A stretch of DNA of 64,000 nt from Ceratotherium simum simum. Lineage: Eukaryota > Chordata > Mammalia > Perissodactyla > Rhinocerotidae. The DNA is taken from assembly GCF_000283155.1 (NCBI RefSeq), contig NW_004454224.1, positions 9,196,661-9,260,660 on the forward strand. Direction: 5' to 3'. Positions 24,676 through 34,747 of the stretch are shown piece by piece. The notes beneath the pieces are model-generated. The model saw only the letters and a program-made list of their open reading frames with translations, was not told the origin of the DNA and did not search any database. Positions within the stretch are counted from its first letter, which is position 1. Each line of letters starts with the position of its first letter. Made by a program: the position numbers and the translations under genes.

Positions 24676-25589
24676 GAGTGAGTGGATGGGTAAATGGATG
24701 GGTAGATGGATGGGTAGGTGGATGGATGGATAGTTAGGTAGGTCGATAGATCGATAGATGAGTGAGTGGATGGGTAGATGGATGGGTAGGTGGGTGGGTG
24801 GATGGATGGATGGATGGATGGATAGATAAATGGAGGCCCTTCCAGGCAGGGCTGAGCCTGGCTCATTCATGCACAGGTGCAGCACTTAGTAGTCACTTTG
24901 CTACTATGGCCACTGCATGAGGGAGCACAGCAGAGACCCAGTGGAGGACAGGGTGCCTGCACCCACACCAGGAGGAAGGCTGACTCCACAAATCTCTCCC
25001 AGCCCAACAGCTTGGAGCAGGAAAGCTCTTAAAATGGAGGCTTTACCAACAAATTTGCAGTCACTCTCCAGAGCAGGAGACAATTACATCTCAGGCAGTA
25101 GCTCTCAGAGGAGGCAATCCTGCCTGACACGTGGCCTTCTGGGATGGCAGATTGACCTCCAAAGCAACAGGGTGGAGGCTGGAGGGTGAAGGTCAGTGAT
25201 ACAGATTCTGGGGCACCCCTCCTGGCTCTCCAATGCTGACGCTGGCCCCTGGGGCTGAACCTCACCTTCCTTGGCAGACATGCCCACACAGGTGCTGTGT
25301 GAGTGCCCACAATCATTCATTACTTCACTACTTCATTATTTCAACAAATAACTACTGATCACCCACCATGTGCAGGGCACTGGCTGAAGCTGGGAGTGAC
25401 AGCCATGAGATAGGTCACTGCCCGTGTGGAGCTCGCAGGAAATCCTGTACCTCACAGCAACACAGGCCGTGCTTAGGGATTGACAAATAAGAGGGGATGT
25501 GAGCATCTGAATATGGGACTCCACGGCCTCTTCAACTCCCACCAGCTTCTCTGCTTCTCTTCAAAACCAATTTCTCTTCAAAACCAATA

Positions 25590-25620
<31 letters not shown>

Positions 25621-25695
25621 GTCCATCCATCCACCTACCCATCCATCCACTCATCCACTCATCTACCCACTCCTCCATCCATCTATCTATCTATC

Positions 25696-25736
<41 letters not shown>

Positions 25737-28700
25737 CGAGAAGTGTCTGCATGGGCAATCCCCACTTCCTCTCTCCCAGTCTGCTGGAACCCACCCCAAT
25801 TGGGCTTCACCCACCCATGATGACCCTGTCGCCATCGCTCTGCTCTCACCTTTCTTGGCCCCTGCAGCATGTGGCAGGCACCATCAATGCTCTCTCCCCA
25901 GACAACCTCACCTGTGCCCCCGGCTCTGACTCCCTCCAAATGCTGCAGCCCCCAATCGCCTCTTCAGTCCTGCCTCTCCCCCGCCTCCTGCCTCGTGTTT
26001 CCAACCGTCTGGGTGACATCTCCATTACCGGTGTCTCAGCACCAGAGACGTAACATCTCACACCCGCTCCTTCCCAAGGTTTCCTCAACATTGATAGCAG
26101 CCCCCACCCACAAGGCACTGGAGTCAGAGTCGCCATGACACCTCCCTCTCCCTCAGCCCAAGCCCAGCAGGTCGTGGGGTCTTGTCACCTCTTCCTCTAA
26201 TGTGCACCTTGAGTCCCCCTTCTCTCCCCTGTTCTGCAAACCCCAGAGGACCTGAGGGCCCCAGTGGGTGTGGAGCAGGTGGCCTGGCCCCTGGCTGCTG
26301 CTCACAGGGGAAGGTGTGTCTGGCTGGGAGGCCTGCGTGAGCAAAGGCGTGGAGGCAGGAGCCAGTGCAGAGTGGTGGACACTACAGGGGGCTCAGCAGC
26401 TCGGCCAGACAGTGCAGGGGGTCTGGGCTCGAGGCTGAGGGCCGTGGGAGCCAGCTTAGTGTTAGGGGCGGGGTCCTGCCGCAGGGAGGAGGAGCTGGGA
26501 TGCGTGGGGCTGACCGGCATCCAGGAGGTGGCAGCTCTTGTCCTGGCGAAAGGGGCAAAAGCCAGGCAAGAGCAGTGGGGCCGGTCGGATGCAAGGGGTG
26601 CCCGAGGTGATGGGAATTGGTGACCGACTGAGTACAGGTGGAGGGGGCTGGTGATGTCAGGATCCAAGACCCCGCTCCAGGCCTGAGCCCCTGGTGGGTG
26701 TGAAGCTGTTTACAGGGAGGGGCACCAGGGAGGAGCCAGCTCGGCAGGAAGGTGCAGCCATGGGGGTGAACAGGAGAGCTGGGTGACATGCGGGAGGTGC
26801 TGCACAGTGGGGGACCCTGGCAGGCTGGTAGCCTGTTGTGGGCTTGGGACTGTGGTCCTGTAGCCACTGGGGGGTCCTTACTACACACAGGCCCACCCAG
26901 GCCTGCTTCCTGGGTGAGGCAGGGGAAGAGCCATGGGGTTGGGAGGCAGGCGGGAAGGAAAGAACAGAGATCCCCAACCCCCACCCAAGGGAGGGGGAGG
27001 GAGGAGGCAGAAAGGGTGGCCTCTGGGGAAGGAAGGCGTCTGAGATGGCGTGGCTGCCACACGCCACAGTGCCCCTCACTGCCCGCCCACTGACCTCAGC
27101 CACCTGAGCCTGGGGCCTGTGGGCAATAGTGAGGCCACCCCCTTGGACAGAGGGGGACAGAGGGGCAGTGAGGCTCAAGCAGGCCAGGCAGTGACTCCCT
27201 CCCACTTTCCTCCGTCTCCCCACCCCAGGTGGCTGGCTGAGTCTGCACGATGGCTCCTCATCACGGGCAGGCTGCAGTGGGGCCTGCGGGAGCTGCAGAG
27301 GGTGGCTGCCATCAACGGGAAGAGGGCAACAGGAGACGCACTGACCATCGAGGTGAGGCGGGGCCGGGCCTTCCCCCAGGGCTCGACCCTCAAACCCTCT
27401 CCTGCCCCTGCACAGGGCCCCTGGGAGACCGACCAAGGGCTCCAGCCCCCCAGGATGAGGGCCTGCCTGGTGTCCCCAGTGCCGACAGTGCCTCTCCCCT
27501 GCAGGTCTTGCTGTCAGCCATGCAGGAGGAGCTGAGTGTGAGCCAGGCTCCTGCCAGCCTGGGCACCCTGCTCCGCACGCCTGGACTGGGCCTCCGGACC
27601 TGTGTCTCCGCTCTGTGCTGGTAGATGCCCCTTCAGCCCCCACCTAACCTGGGCCCCAGCCTCCACCTCTGGCCCACCCTCTGGCTGCCTGCAGCCAGGG
27701 AACCTGGAATCAGGGCTCTGGCTGGCATCCGGCTGGGGGGCCTCTGCTGACTCTCTGTTGGTCCCTTTGGCCTGAGAGCACCTCCAGGACAAGGCCTGCA
27801 GCACTGGCACCTCCCCTCTCTCAGTCAGGCTCCTGACAGGGAACAGCCCAGGCTCAGGTGGGGGTGAGGGGGAGTCAATAGAAGAGATTAATTAGGAGGA
27901 TTCATAACAGAGGCGCTAGGAGAGCTGAAGAGCGCAATAGGCTGAGGAGGGACTCAGACAATTCGATGGCAGAAAGGCACATCCACCCTAGTTTGGAGGG
28001 ACCAGAGAGGAGGAAGGGGTGTTATCAGAGCCCAGGAGCCAGGGTCACCCAGCAAAGACTAAGACCACCGAAGCCACAGAGGGAGGGCCTGCTCAGTGGA
28101 AGCTGGAGCCAAAGAGGGGACACAGCCACTGCCAGACATGGCACCCAGAGAGAAGGAGGGAGGAATACCTCAGCTTCTCCCCTGGTCCCGCCTCCAGCCT
28201 CTCACCAGTGCCTCCCATTGGCCCAACCTAATGAGGAGTGGCATTGGCAAGGGAACCTGGGAAATGTAGTCTACAGAGACCACACGCCCTCTCCCGCTAC
28301 AGAGTCAGCAGGAGGAAGGTGGAAATGGGTCTGAGAACAAATAAGCAAGTGAGCAGCCTGCTCCCCAGCCTGACTCCCCCTGCCTCCCCGCCAGGTTCGG
28401 CTTTGGCTTCACCTTCTATGGCCTGGCCTTGGACCTGCAGGCCCTAGGCAGCAACGTCTTCCTGCTCCAAGTCTTCATTGGGGTCGTGGATATCTTGGTC
28501 AAGATCAGCATCCTGCTGCTGCTCAACCGTGTGGGCCGCAGGCCCATGCAGGCGGTGTCCCTGATGCTGACGGGGCTGTGCATCCTGGCCAACATGCTGG
28601 TGCCCCACGGTGAGCGGGGGACAGGGGTGCACGTGGCTGTGGCCTGAGGCTCCCTACCTGGGGGGGGCCTGAGCCAGGAACAGGGACCCCTGGCCCGCCT

Positions 28701-30268
28701 CCTCAGAGGGCGCTGGACTAGAGCAGTTAGGAAGGAGGCTGCTGGGGCATCTGGGAGGGATGGTGGTGGCCGGCGCTGGGCAGGAGCAGGGATGGATGGA
28801 GGGGGCGGCATAGTGAAAAATCATGGAGATATATATAAGAACTCACTGATGGATTGCAAGGGGAGGGTGGAGGACAGGGAAATGAAGAGGGTCAAGGGGG
28901 ACTCTCAGGGTCCAGCTCTGGGTGTCTGGGTGTGGAGCAGATTGGAGAGACAGGAAATGTGGCCATAAGGTCACTTAGGACACAGTGCATGTGTGGAGTC
29001 TGGGGACACCCAGGCGGAAGCGACTCATAGACATTTGGAAGGTCAGGGAGAGAGCACCCTGGGGGCTGGACAGAGCCCTGCTCTGACGCTGGAGCCCCTG
29101 CCAACAACCTCGCTAACCCCGTCTCTATCCACAGAGATGGGGACTCTGCGTTCAGCCCTGGCCGTGCTGGGGCTTGCGGGGGTGGGCGCCGCCTTCACCT
29201 GCATCATCATCTACACTGGCGAGCTCTTCCCCACTGTGCTCAGGTGAGGCTGTGCCTGGACCCAAGGAGAGGGGACCCCTGGGCTGGCAGGGAAGGGTGG
29301 GGGTGGCCTTCCCCCAGACCGGATGTTCGTGCTGTGAATCTTTCGTGTGGTCTCAGGGCTGCCCAGGTTCATCCCGGCCCAGCCTGACTCACTGTTCCTC
29401 CCTGGGCAGAGCAGGGCTGGGCCAGAGTGGGATGTCAAGGCCGTGGGCAGGCAGAGCAGCCCCTCACAGGTGCATCTGTGCCGGCAGGATGACCGCAGTG
29501 GGCCTGGGCCAGATGGCGGCCCGAGGGGGAGCCATCCTGGGGCCTATGGTCCGGCTGCTGGCTGTCCAGAGCCCCTCACTGCCCCTGCTGCTGTACGGGG
29601 CGGCGTCCGTGCTGAGTGGCCTGGCCACCTTCCTGCTGCCGGAGACCCAGGGCCTGCCACTGCCCGACACCATCCAGGATATGCAGAGACAGTGAGTGGA
29701 CCCAGCTCCAGAGAACCAGCACAGGGCAGGCCTGGCCACCCACCCCTGTCACTGGACAGAGAGAGACGCAGAGGCCCAGAGAGGGACAGGATCGGCCCAG
29801 AGTCACAGAGCACATTTTTGGGAGAGTGGAGACTAGGGGCTGGGTTTCCCAGCTGACAGTATGGACTTGGTCCCTTGCTCTTCATTCCACCGTTTGAGGC
29901 CCAAATAGCCCAGCTACCCCCAGCTCCCCGTCTAGAGAGGTCAAGGGGAAGGGGGTATGTAGCCTTTGTAAGGGGGAGGGCCGAGGGTGTGATGGCCATT
30001 GTTTGGGGTCCTCACAGGCCCCAGACTCTACTCCTAAAGACCCTAGATGTCTATCAGGGCTGTCACTGCCCACCCACCCCCCTCCATCGTGTGTGCAGGA
30101 GCTCAGGCCTGGGCCTCCGAGAATGGGGCAGCAGCGTCTCCTGAGTCCTCAGGATGGATGCTCTGCCCTGTGAGACACAGCCCTTCTGTGTCTTCCCTGA
30201 ACAGGGCAGTGAAGAAGGCGACACACAGCACCCGGCGGCACTCTGTCCTGAAGTCCACCCGGTTTTAA
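21549..30268 (+). CDS. SLC22A12: SLC22A12 (URAT1), complete coding region in ten exons
   Basis: URAT1 is the apical urate/organic-anion exchanger of the renal proximal tubule, a 12-helix SLC22 major facilitator. Coding exons: 21549-21950, 22669-22772, 23332-23486, 23563-23731, 27229-27352, 27505-27620, 28395-28609, 29135-29243, 29488-29691, 30205-30268. They sum to 1662 nt, 553 residues, the same length as human. All introns are GT-AG. The ATG opens [20 protein letters not shown], the family start. The extracellular loop has N-glycosylation sequons at Asn56, Asn102 and Asn107. Lys393 and Arg477, important for urate transport, are kept, as are Phe241, Phe360, Phe364 and Ile481. Position 35 is Asn and 365 is Tyr, unlike human Ser35 and Phe365; position 32 is Thr, not Cys; position 245 is Gln. 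The tail ends STRF, keeping the T-x-F PDZ ligand used for PDZK1 binding. Upstream tandem paralog: SLC22A11. Confidence 0.97.
21951..22668 (+). other. SLC22A12: SLC22A12 intron 1
   Basis: 718-bp GC-rich intron; no repeat or exon recognised. Confidence 0.85.
22669..22772 (+). CDS. SLC22A12: SLC22A12 coding exon 2
   Basis: 104 bp, acceptor cccaccag, donor gtgagt. It encodes [20 protein letters not shown], then [15 protein letters not shown], i.e. helix 2 and the start of the MFS G-x-x-x-D-R-x-G-R-R loop. Confidence 0.96.
22773..23331 (+). other. SLC22A12: SLC22A12 intron 2
   Basis: 559-bp intron. A MIR-like plus-strand remnant (gcaagtcttgtaccctctct then gggcctcggtttcaccg) lies at about 22950-23010. 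Confidence 0.7.
23332..23486 (+). CDS. SLC22A12: SLC22A12 coding exon 3
   Basis: 155 bp, acceptor gtgccgcag, donor gtaggt. It completes the LGRR loop and encodes helices 3 and 4 ([29 protein letters not shown]), ending NTATL. Confidence 0.96.
23563..23731 (+). CDS. SLC22A12: SLC22A12 coding exon 4
   Basis: 169 bp, acceptor ccttgcag, donor gtgggt, only 76 bp after exon 3. It encodes [20 protein letters not shown] (helix 5 start, Phe241), FGQ with Gln at 245 where I recall human His, and helix 6 ending FFLCFVYSW. Confidence 0.96.
24321..24832 (+). repeat. (GATA)n/(GATG)n microsatellite, about 510 bp
   Basis: Long interrupted array of GATA, GATG, GTGG and GAGT tetramers, with the longest pure GATA runs at about 24355-24400, 24455-24500 and 24620-24675. 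It leaves a stop-free minus-strand frame rich in Ser, Ile, Tyr and Leu that is not a gene. Likely length-polymorphic. Confidence 0.97.
25589..25736 (+). repeat. (TCTG)n/(TCTA)n/(TCCA)n microsatellite
   Basis: About 148 bp. TCTG units are followed by TCTA, TCCA and CCAC variants and end in a pure TCTA run at 25693-25735. It is complementary in sense to the GATA array 0.75 kb upstream. A 17-bp direct duplication (ttctcttcaaaaccaa) precedes it at about 25555-25588. Confidence 0.96.
27229..27352 (+). CDS. SLC22A12: SLC22A12 coding exon 5
   Basis: 124 bp, acceptor caccccag, donor gtgagg. It encodes the conserved [10 protein letters not shown] motif after helix 6 and the start of the large intracellular loop ([20 protein letters not shown]). 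Confidence 0.96.
27505..27620 (+). CDS. SLC22A12: SLC22A12 coding exon 6
   Basis: 116 bp, acceptor cccctgcag, donor gtagat. It encodes the rest of the central intracellular loop ([20 protein letters not shown]) and [10 protein letters not shown] at the entry to helix 7. Confidence 0.96.
27621..28394 (+). other. SLC22A12: SLC22A12 intron 6
   Basis: 774 bp. About 27880-28300 looks like an unclassified interspersed repeat. It includes tgggaaatgtagtc at 28259-28272, a reverse-strand ACTACA(A/T)TTCCC-type ZNF143/THAP11-like match. Confidence 0.5.
28395..28609 (+). CDS. SLC22A12: SLC22A12 coding exon 7
   Basis: 215 bp, acceptor ccgccag, donor gtgagc. It encodes [19 protein letters not shown] (helix 7). 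Tyr365 is coded by TAT at 28417-28419; human has Phe. Then come [13 protein letters not shown] with Lys393 (helix 8), the VGRRP loop and [10 protein letters not shown]. Confidence 0.97.
28610..29134 (+). other. SLC22A12: SLC22A12 intron 7
   Basis: 525-bp intron, nothing recognisable apart from a purine-rich stretch at 28860-28900. Confidence 0.8.
29135..29243 (+). CDS. SLC22A12: SLC22A12 coding exon 8
   Basis: 109 bp, acceptor tccacag, donor gtgagg. It encodes [20 protein letters not shown] (helix 9/10) and the [11 protein letters not shown] motif. Confidence 0.96.
29488..29691 (+). CDS. SLC22A12: SLC22A12 coding exon 9
   Basis: 204 bp, acceptor gccggcag, donor gtgagt. It encodes [20 protein letters not shown] (Arg477 and Ile481, helix 11), helix 12, and [17 protein letters not shown]. 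Confidence 0.97.
29692..30204 (+). other. SLC22A12: SLC22A12 intron 9
   Basis: 513-bp intron with a weak MIR-like core near 29755-29815 (gagagagacgcagaggccca). No exon. Confidence 0.7.
30205..30268 (+). CDS. SLC22A12: SLC22A12 coding exon 10 and stop
   Basis: 64 bp, acceptor cctgaacag. It reads [20 protein letters not shown] then TAA at 30266-30268. The T-x-F end is the class I PDZ ligand that in human URAT1 (STQF) docks to PDZK1. Confidence 0.96.
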
Positions 30269-30940
30269 GCCTCCTGGGTAGCCTGCAATGGAACCATGGG
30301 AAGAGGTTTCTCTCCTCTACAGAAGGCGGAAGGAGAGCAAAGCCTCGATATCCAGAGGGCCAGGGGGCTGCCCCCCCCCGCCGAGCCCTGCCTCTCTCAC
30401 TGACTGAGGAGCCGCCTTCAACACAGAAGGGGCAAAGGATGCTTTGATTCGCAGGAGGCTGCCGAGTGAGCAGTCACCCAACCCTCCCTCATGGCTGCAA
30501 GAGGAGTGGGGACCAGGTTTGGGGGAGGACCAGCTCCCAGACCCCAAGCTCGGAGGCTCCCATCACATGTGGTCAAAGCCTCCCCCAGCTTCTTGCTCTA
30601 CCTCGAGGGCTCCGCACCAGCAATGGTGTCCGGGCTCCTCGGCTTCACCTGAAAGGCGCTCCGGCCCCTCCCCACCCCTCTCCACACTCCAGCCACACGG
30701 TCACTCCTGCCCGGCCACGTCTTCTGCCTGGAATGCCCCCCGCCACCTTCTCTCCCTGACAAACTCTCACTCAGCCTCCCAGACGGCCGTGGCCACACGC
30801 CTGTCTCCCCCTGCCAGCCTTTGAGGTCTCAGAGGGTTGGGTGGTCCGCTTCCCCCGTGTCCCCAGCTCCCACAAGGGGCCGGAGGGGCATCGGAGCGAG
30901 GGAGACGAGACAGTGAATAAAGGAACTGGCCCTCCCTGAC
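30269..30940 (+). other. SLC22A12: SLC22A12 3'UTR (inferred)
   Basis: From the stop to shortly after the AATAAA at 30916. An L2-like segment (ctggaatgccccccgccacc) lies at about 30660-30785 inside it. The UTR extent is inferred from the first polyadenylation signal. Confidence 0.55.
30916..30921 (+). terminator. SLC22A12: Polyadenylation signal AATAAA of SLC22A12
   Basis: The first canonical AATAAA after the SLC22A12 stop, 648 nt downstream, on the coding strand. Confidence 0.6.
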
Positions 30941-33900
30941 TCCAGTGATGAGCTCCCAGGGTCTGCCCAGGGCGGGGGGCCGTGGAGGAGAGCGTGGGGG
31001 GCTCCCCACCAGGGTGGCCCTTTCCCAGGCCAGCTTTCCCGCCCCGAGTGCCAGGAGGCAATGGTGGCCCTTTCCAGTCCCTGTTGTGGGCCAGGCACTG
31101 TGCTGGACGCCTCAAGGCACCTTCTCAGTTCATCTTTCCCTGAACCTTTCGAGGTAGATGTGCCCCATTTTACAGATGGGGAAACTGAAGCTCAGAGAAA
31201 CTGATCACCTGTGACACAGCTAGGAGGGTCAGAATCAGGAGTCAAACCCTCCTCTGTAGGTCTCCAGAGCCCAGCTCTGGCCACAGCACCCCCAGCTTGC
31301 TCTCAGGCCTCACAGTCGGGGCATCCAGAGCAGGGAGCTCCCCCTCAGAACCAGCCAGGGCCCCACGGGGTCCACTGGCACCCCTGACTGGGAAACCTAG
31401 GGCAAGGGCTCAGGCAGAAAGGGACAGGCCTGAGCTCCCCTATCCCAGCTGACACCGACGTGGGTGCAGGCAGGGGTCATTTGCTGTGCAGCGGGGTCCC
31501 CACCAGCTGCCAATCTGCTTAGCCACCCCAGAGCTGTGCTCAGGTGGTCTCTGGTCCACCTGTGCCTGTGTTGCTGCTTCCACGCACCTCAGCGGAGGGC
31601 TGTGCCCCTCCACACACACACACACACACGTATGCACATGGGTGATGTGCACACACGTGCGTGCAGCCCCTAGGCCTCTGAGGGGTCGAGTCTTTCAGCC
31701 GTCCGCCTGTGGCCACCCCTCAGTGAAGACTCCTGGGACAAAGGGGGTGGGGGCAGGGGTCATGTTTGTAAAGATGCCCAAAGGCGAGATTGTCCCAGCC
31801 CGCCATGGACTTTCCATCTTGCCTTCCTGCTGCCCAGCTGAGCCTCAGCTGCCTTTCTTTCCCTTGCTCAGCATTCTTGGCACCCCAAGGTGTCCAGAAG
31901 CTTCTGGAAGGCAGAACCTAGGAGCAGTGGGAGAGGGCTCCTCCTCTCCCCTGGGGTGTCCCCCAGCTCACCAGGTGGTCAGAGCTGTCCCTCTGCCTAT
32001 ATTCAGAGTGGCCTTGCTCCCGGTCCTTCCAGGTGGTCACCGTCTTCCAGGACCCAGGACCTACCTAAGTCCAACATGTCACCCCTCACTTAACATGGCC
32101 TGGAAGCTGGGAGGGCCCAGGGCCCTGCCCCTCTGGGGCTGCTAAGAGTGAGTGTCATCCCTGTGGCCAAGTGGGCACCCTGTGAGGGAGAGGGGCCTCC
32201 CCGGCAGCAGCCATGGGTGCATTCCAGCTGGGCGTGCCACCCAACAGCAGGCCTCCACATGGGACACGCTCTCTCCTCTGACACTCACCACAGGGGCCTC
32301 CTGACCCCAGAAGCTGCTGGGGCTCCCTGCCCTGGAGGAGCCAAGGGACTCGGTGTGGGAAAGAACCCATCAGCCACCTGTAGCTTCATCCCCCACGGCG
32401 GCAGAGGCCTCAGGCAGTGGGGACAGGAAAGCGGTTCAGGACCCACTTGGCCATTCTCCTGCCTCCAGCCAGACCTGCAGCTCACCCAGGAGGGTGTGTG
32501 GAGAGGGGTAGTGCTGGGTACCACGGGCTCCATATCCACTTTCAGGAGAGGGTGTCCTCCCATAAGAGCCCCAGCACTGGCTGAGCTTGAGTCCTCTCCC
32601 TTGGGGGCTGTGTGGCCAGGACAGGTCTTGAAGGTCAAAAGCATCAGCTTTTGACGTCACTGTGAGCTTCTTCCCCAACACCCGTCCTTGGTCCCCCCTA
32701 ACCCCAGGAGGAATCTCCTGACACATCCCTGCAAACCAACTGTCAAGGAGTGGGGTGCTTGAAACTTCAGCCACCCCCAGATGCTGTTTGAACTGTCCTG
32801 GGGGTCACCACCAGGCCAGCCAGACCCCCAGGAGCCCAGCTCAGGTCCAGGTGTTAAGTTCAACATCAGATGCACAGGACGAAGGAGCTGAGACGGAGGC
32901 GACCATCTCTCACAGACGGTAAACTGAGTCAATGGCAGAGTCCAGGAGTCTCTCCTCTTACAACCAAGCCCTTGAGTACCAGGAGCTCTTAGTCTCCTTA
33001 TGCAGAGAGGAAAACACCCAGTCCCGCAGCCACATGGCAATGAGCAGGGCTGGGGCCCACCCTTCCAACTCCTGCACTGTCCCTATTTCTGGCCCCCTAC
33101 TCTGACAGACTGGCCATTCTAGAAATTTCTGGAGTAAGGATGTTCCCTTCCTGACACCAAGGAACTCCTGCCTGCCTGTCTTTGTTTTCTTTGGCTAGTG
33201 GTTACGGGGGCAGGGGAACCCAAGATAAGTCTCCATCCCTTGGACAGAGAGAGCAGCCACAGCAGACTGAGGGGCATGGCCATTGCCAGCAGAAGGATGG
33301 ACATCCTGGAAAGACTGCCCCAAGTCAGGGCCTCCCCCAGGCTTCCACAGGGGGTTAGAGCTGACCTCAGTGATGCCGACCTCAGGCTGGGGCCCCGCTT
33401 GTCCCGCAACCTCAGTTGCTGCTTCATCCCAGGATGGAGGAAAGAGGGGGAGATGAGGCCGACCTGGGTGGGGCTCCTGCGGGCATTGAGCCCAAGGACC
33501 CCGGGGGTGCCCAGGCCTAAATGTGGACCAGGTTTGTGAACTGGGAAATGCCGCAAGAATGAGCTGGCCAGCAGCAGAGCCGTCCTCGGATGCAAGCTCA
33601 TGAAGCAGAACCAGGCGGTGAAGGGTGATGACAAGCCAAGTGTTTGAGAGAGCAGAGCCAGAGGGGGAGGCAGGATCCACCAAGCAGAAGGCAGAGGAGA
33701 CCGGAGTGACAGAACCACGGCTGAGTCGCCTCTCATGCGTCCAGAGGCGTGGCGATCCGCCACCGCCACCAGGGAGATGCAGACCCACCCACACTCTGCT
33801 GTCCCAGGATGCCCGCACACGCGGTCCTCACGTACAACTCCCGCCTCGTGAGAGTCTCTGCTCCTGCAACTGAGAGGCTTAACAAATATAGACCCGTCTC

Positions 33901-34740
33901 AGCGTGTCCGGGACCGTGGGCCTGTTTAGTGAATTCATGAAGGAGCAAACACCTGGGGAGGAGGTGTGCCGGTTCTCCTTCCACCTGCAGCCCAAGGAGC
34001 TGCCTAGTCAGCCAGAGTGGACGTGGGGGCGGAGGGCCGGACCAAACTCCCAGAGATGCAGAAGGAGCAGAGACTTGGGAGTTAGGCAGAACTGGGGGCA
34101 AATTTGGACTCAGCCACTGATTTGCCTTGAGACCTTGGATGTGCCACTAAAGCTTTTGCCACCCGGGAATAACAGGGCCTCCCCCGAGGGCTGTGGCACA
34201 CGCAGGCCCCAGAGGTGCAGGCCCTCTTTAGCAACTAGGGGGCACCACGATGCTCCTGCCTCTGGGGATATGTCTGCGCCCTGAGAAGCTAAAGTCATCG
34301 CCTGCAAACCTGGGGGCTGTTTCCTGCCCCCATCCTCAGCCCAGACAAAGACAAGCTGCCCCAAGGAGCCCAAAGCCACGCTCAGCCCAAAACTTTGGGG
34401 GTTACTTACCAGCTCTCATGGACCCCCATTTGGGCCCAGACCCCAGTTCAGAGCCAGGACCAACGTCCCAACAGCACCCACCTGGAACAAACTGCACAGG
34501 ACCACTGGATTTGGAAAGTTTTTGTTTTCTTTTCCCACACATTTCCGGGGTTGGGGTGTTTTTCCAAGACTCAGACACATTTGTTAACAAAGAGAGAAAA
34601 AAAAACTGGGGGAGCAGGGAGCCCGTGGGCAAAGAAGTGACCCCAGCAGTCCGCGGGGCAATGCCTCGCTCCCTCTCTTCCCTGCTGCCCGCGCCCCGCG
34701 GGTGCCACAGGCTGTTGCTCGCGGTATCTAGATTATTTGT
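30941..34740. other. Intergenic between SLC22A12 and NRXN2 (tail to tail)
   Basis: Holds a MIR (minus) at about 31075-31260 (cattttacagatggggaaac) and a (CA)n at 31611-31629. A MIR (plus) lies at about 34070-34175 (tggactcagccactgatttg). The rest is GC-rich and unclassified. No spliced gene is apparent. Confidence 0.6.
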
Positions 34741-34741
34741 C

Positions 34742-34747
34742 TTTAAT
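34742..34747 (-). terminator. NRXN2: Candidate NRXN2 polyadenylation signal ATTAAA
   Basis: Plus-strand TTTAAT reads ATTAAA on the NRXN2 strand, about 800 nt after the stop codon. It is followed by a TG-poor, AT-rich stretch. It is the best hexamer I see downstream of the terminal exon, so it is a plausible transcript end. Confidence 0.5.

Larger units (their letters stand above)
23732..27228 (+). other. SLC22A12: SLC22A12 intron 4 (largest intron)
   Basis: 3.5-kb intron with two tetranucleotide arrays of opposite strand sense, at 24321-24832 and 25589-25736. It also has a MIR-like end at 24265-24330 (gcacctggcacattgtaggt) and old unclassified repeats at 26250-26720. No additional exon is seen. 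Confidence 0.8.

Noticed and set aside
24154..24885. 243-codon minus-strand frame of Ser/Ile/Tyr/Leu repeats
   Set aside because: It is the translation of the GATA microsatellite.
24321..25736. Regular short repeats that might suggest a CRISPR array
   Set aside because: Simple tetranucleotide repeats without unique spacers, in a mammalian intron.
26657..27643. 328-codon minus-strand frame opposite SLC22A12 exons 5-6
   Set aside because: Antisense shadow of GC-rich exons and intron; no known protein pattern.
33119..33820. 233-codon minus-strand frame between SLC22A12 and NRXN2
   Set aside because: No recognisable domain, no splice-site logic, overlaps other frames equally.
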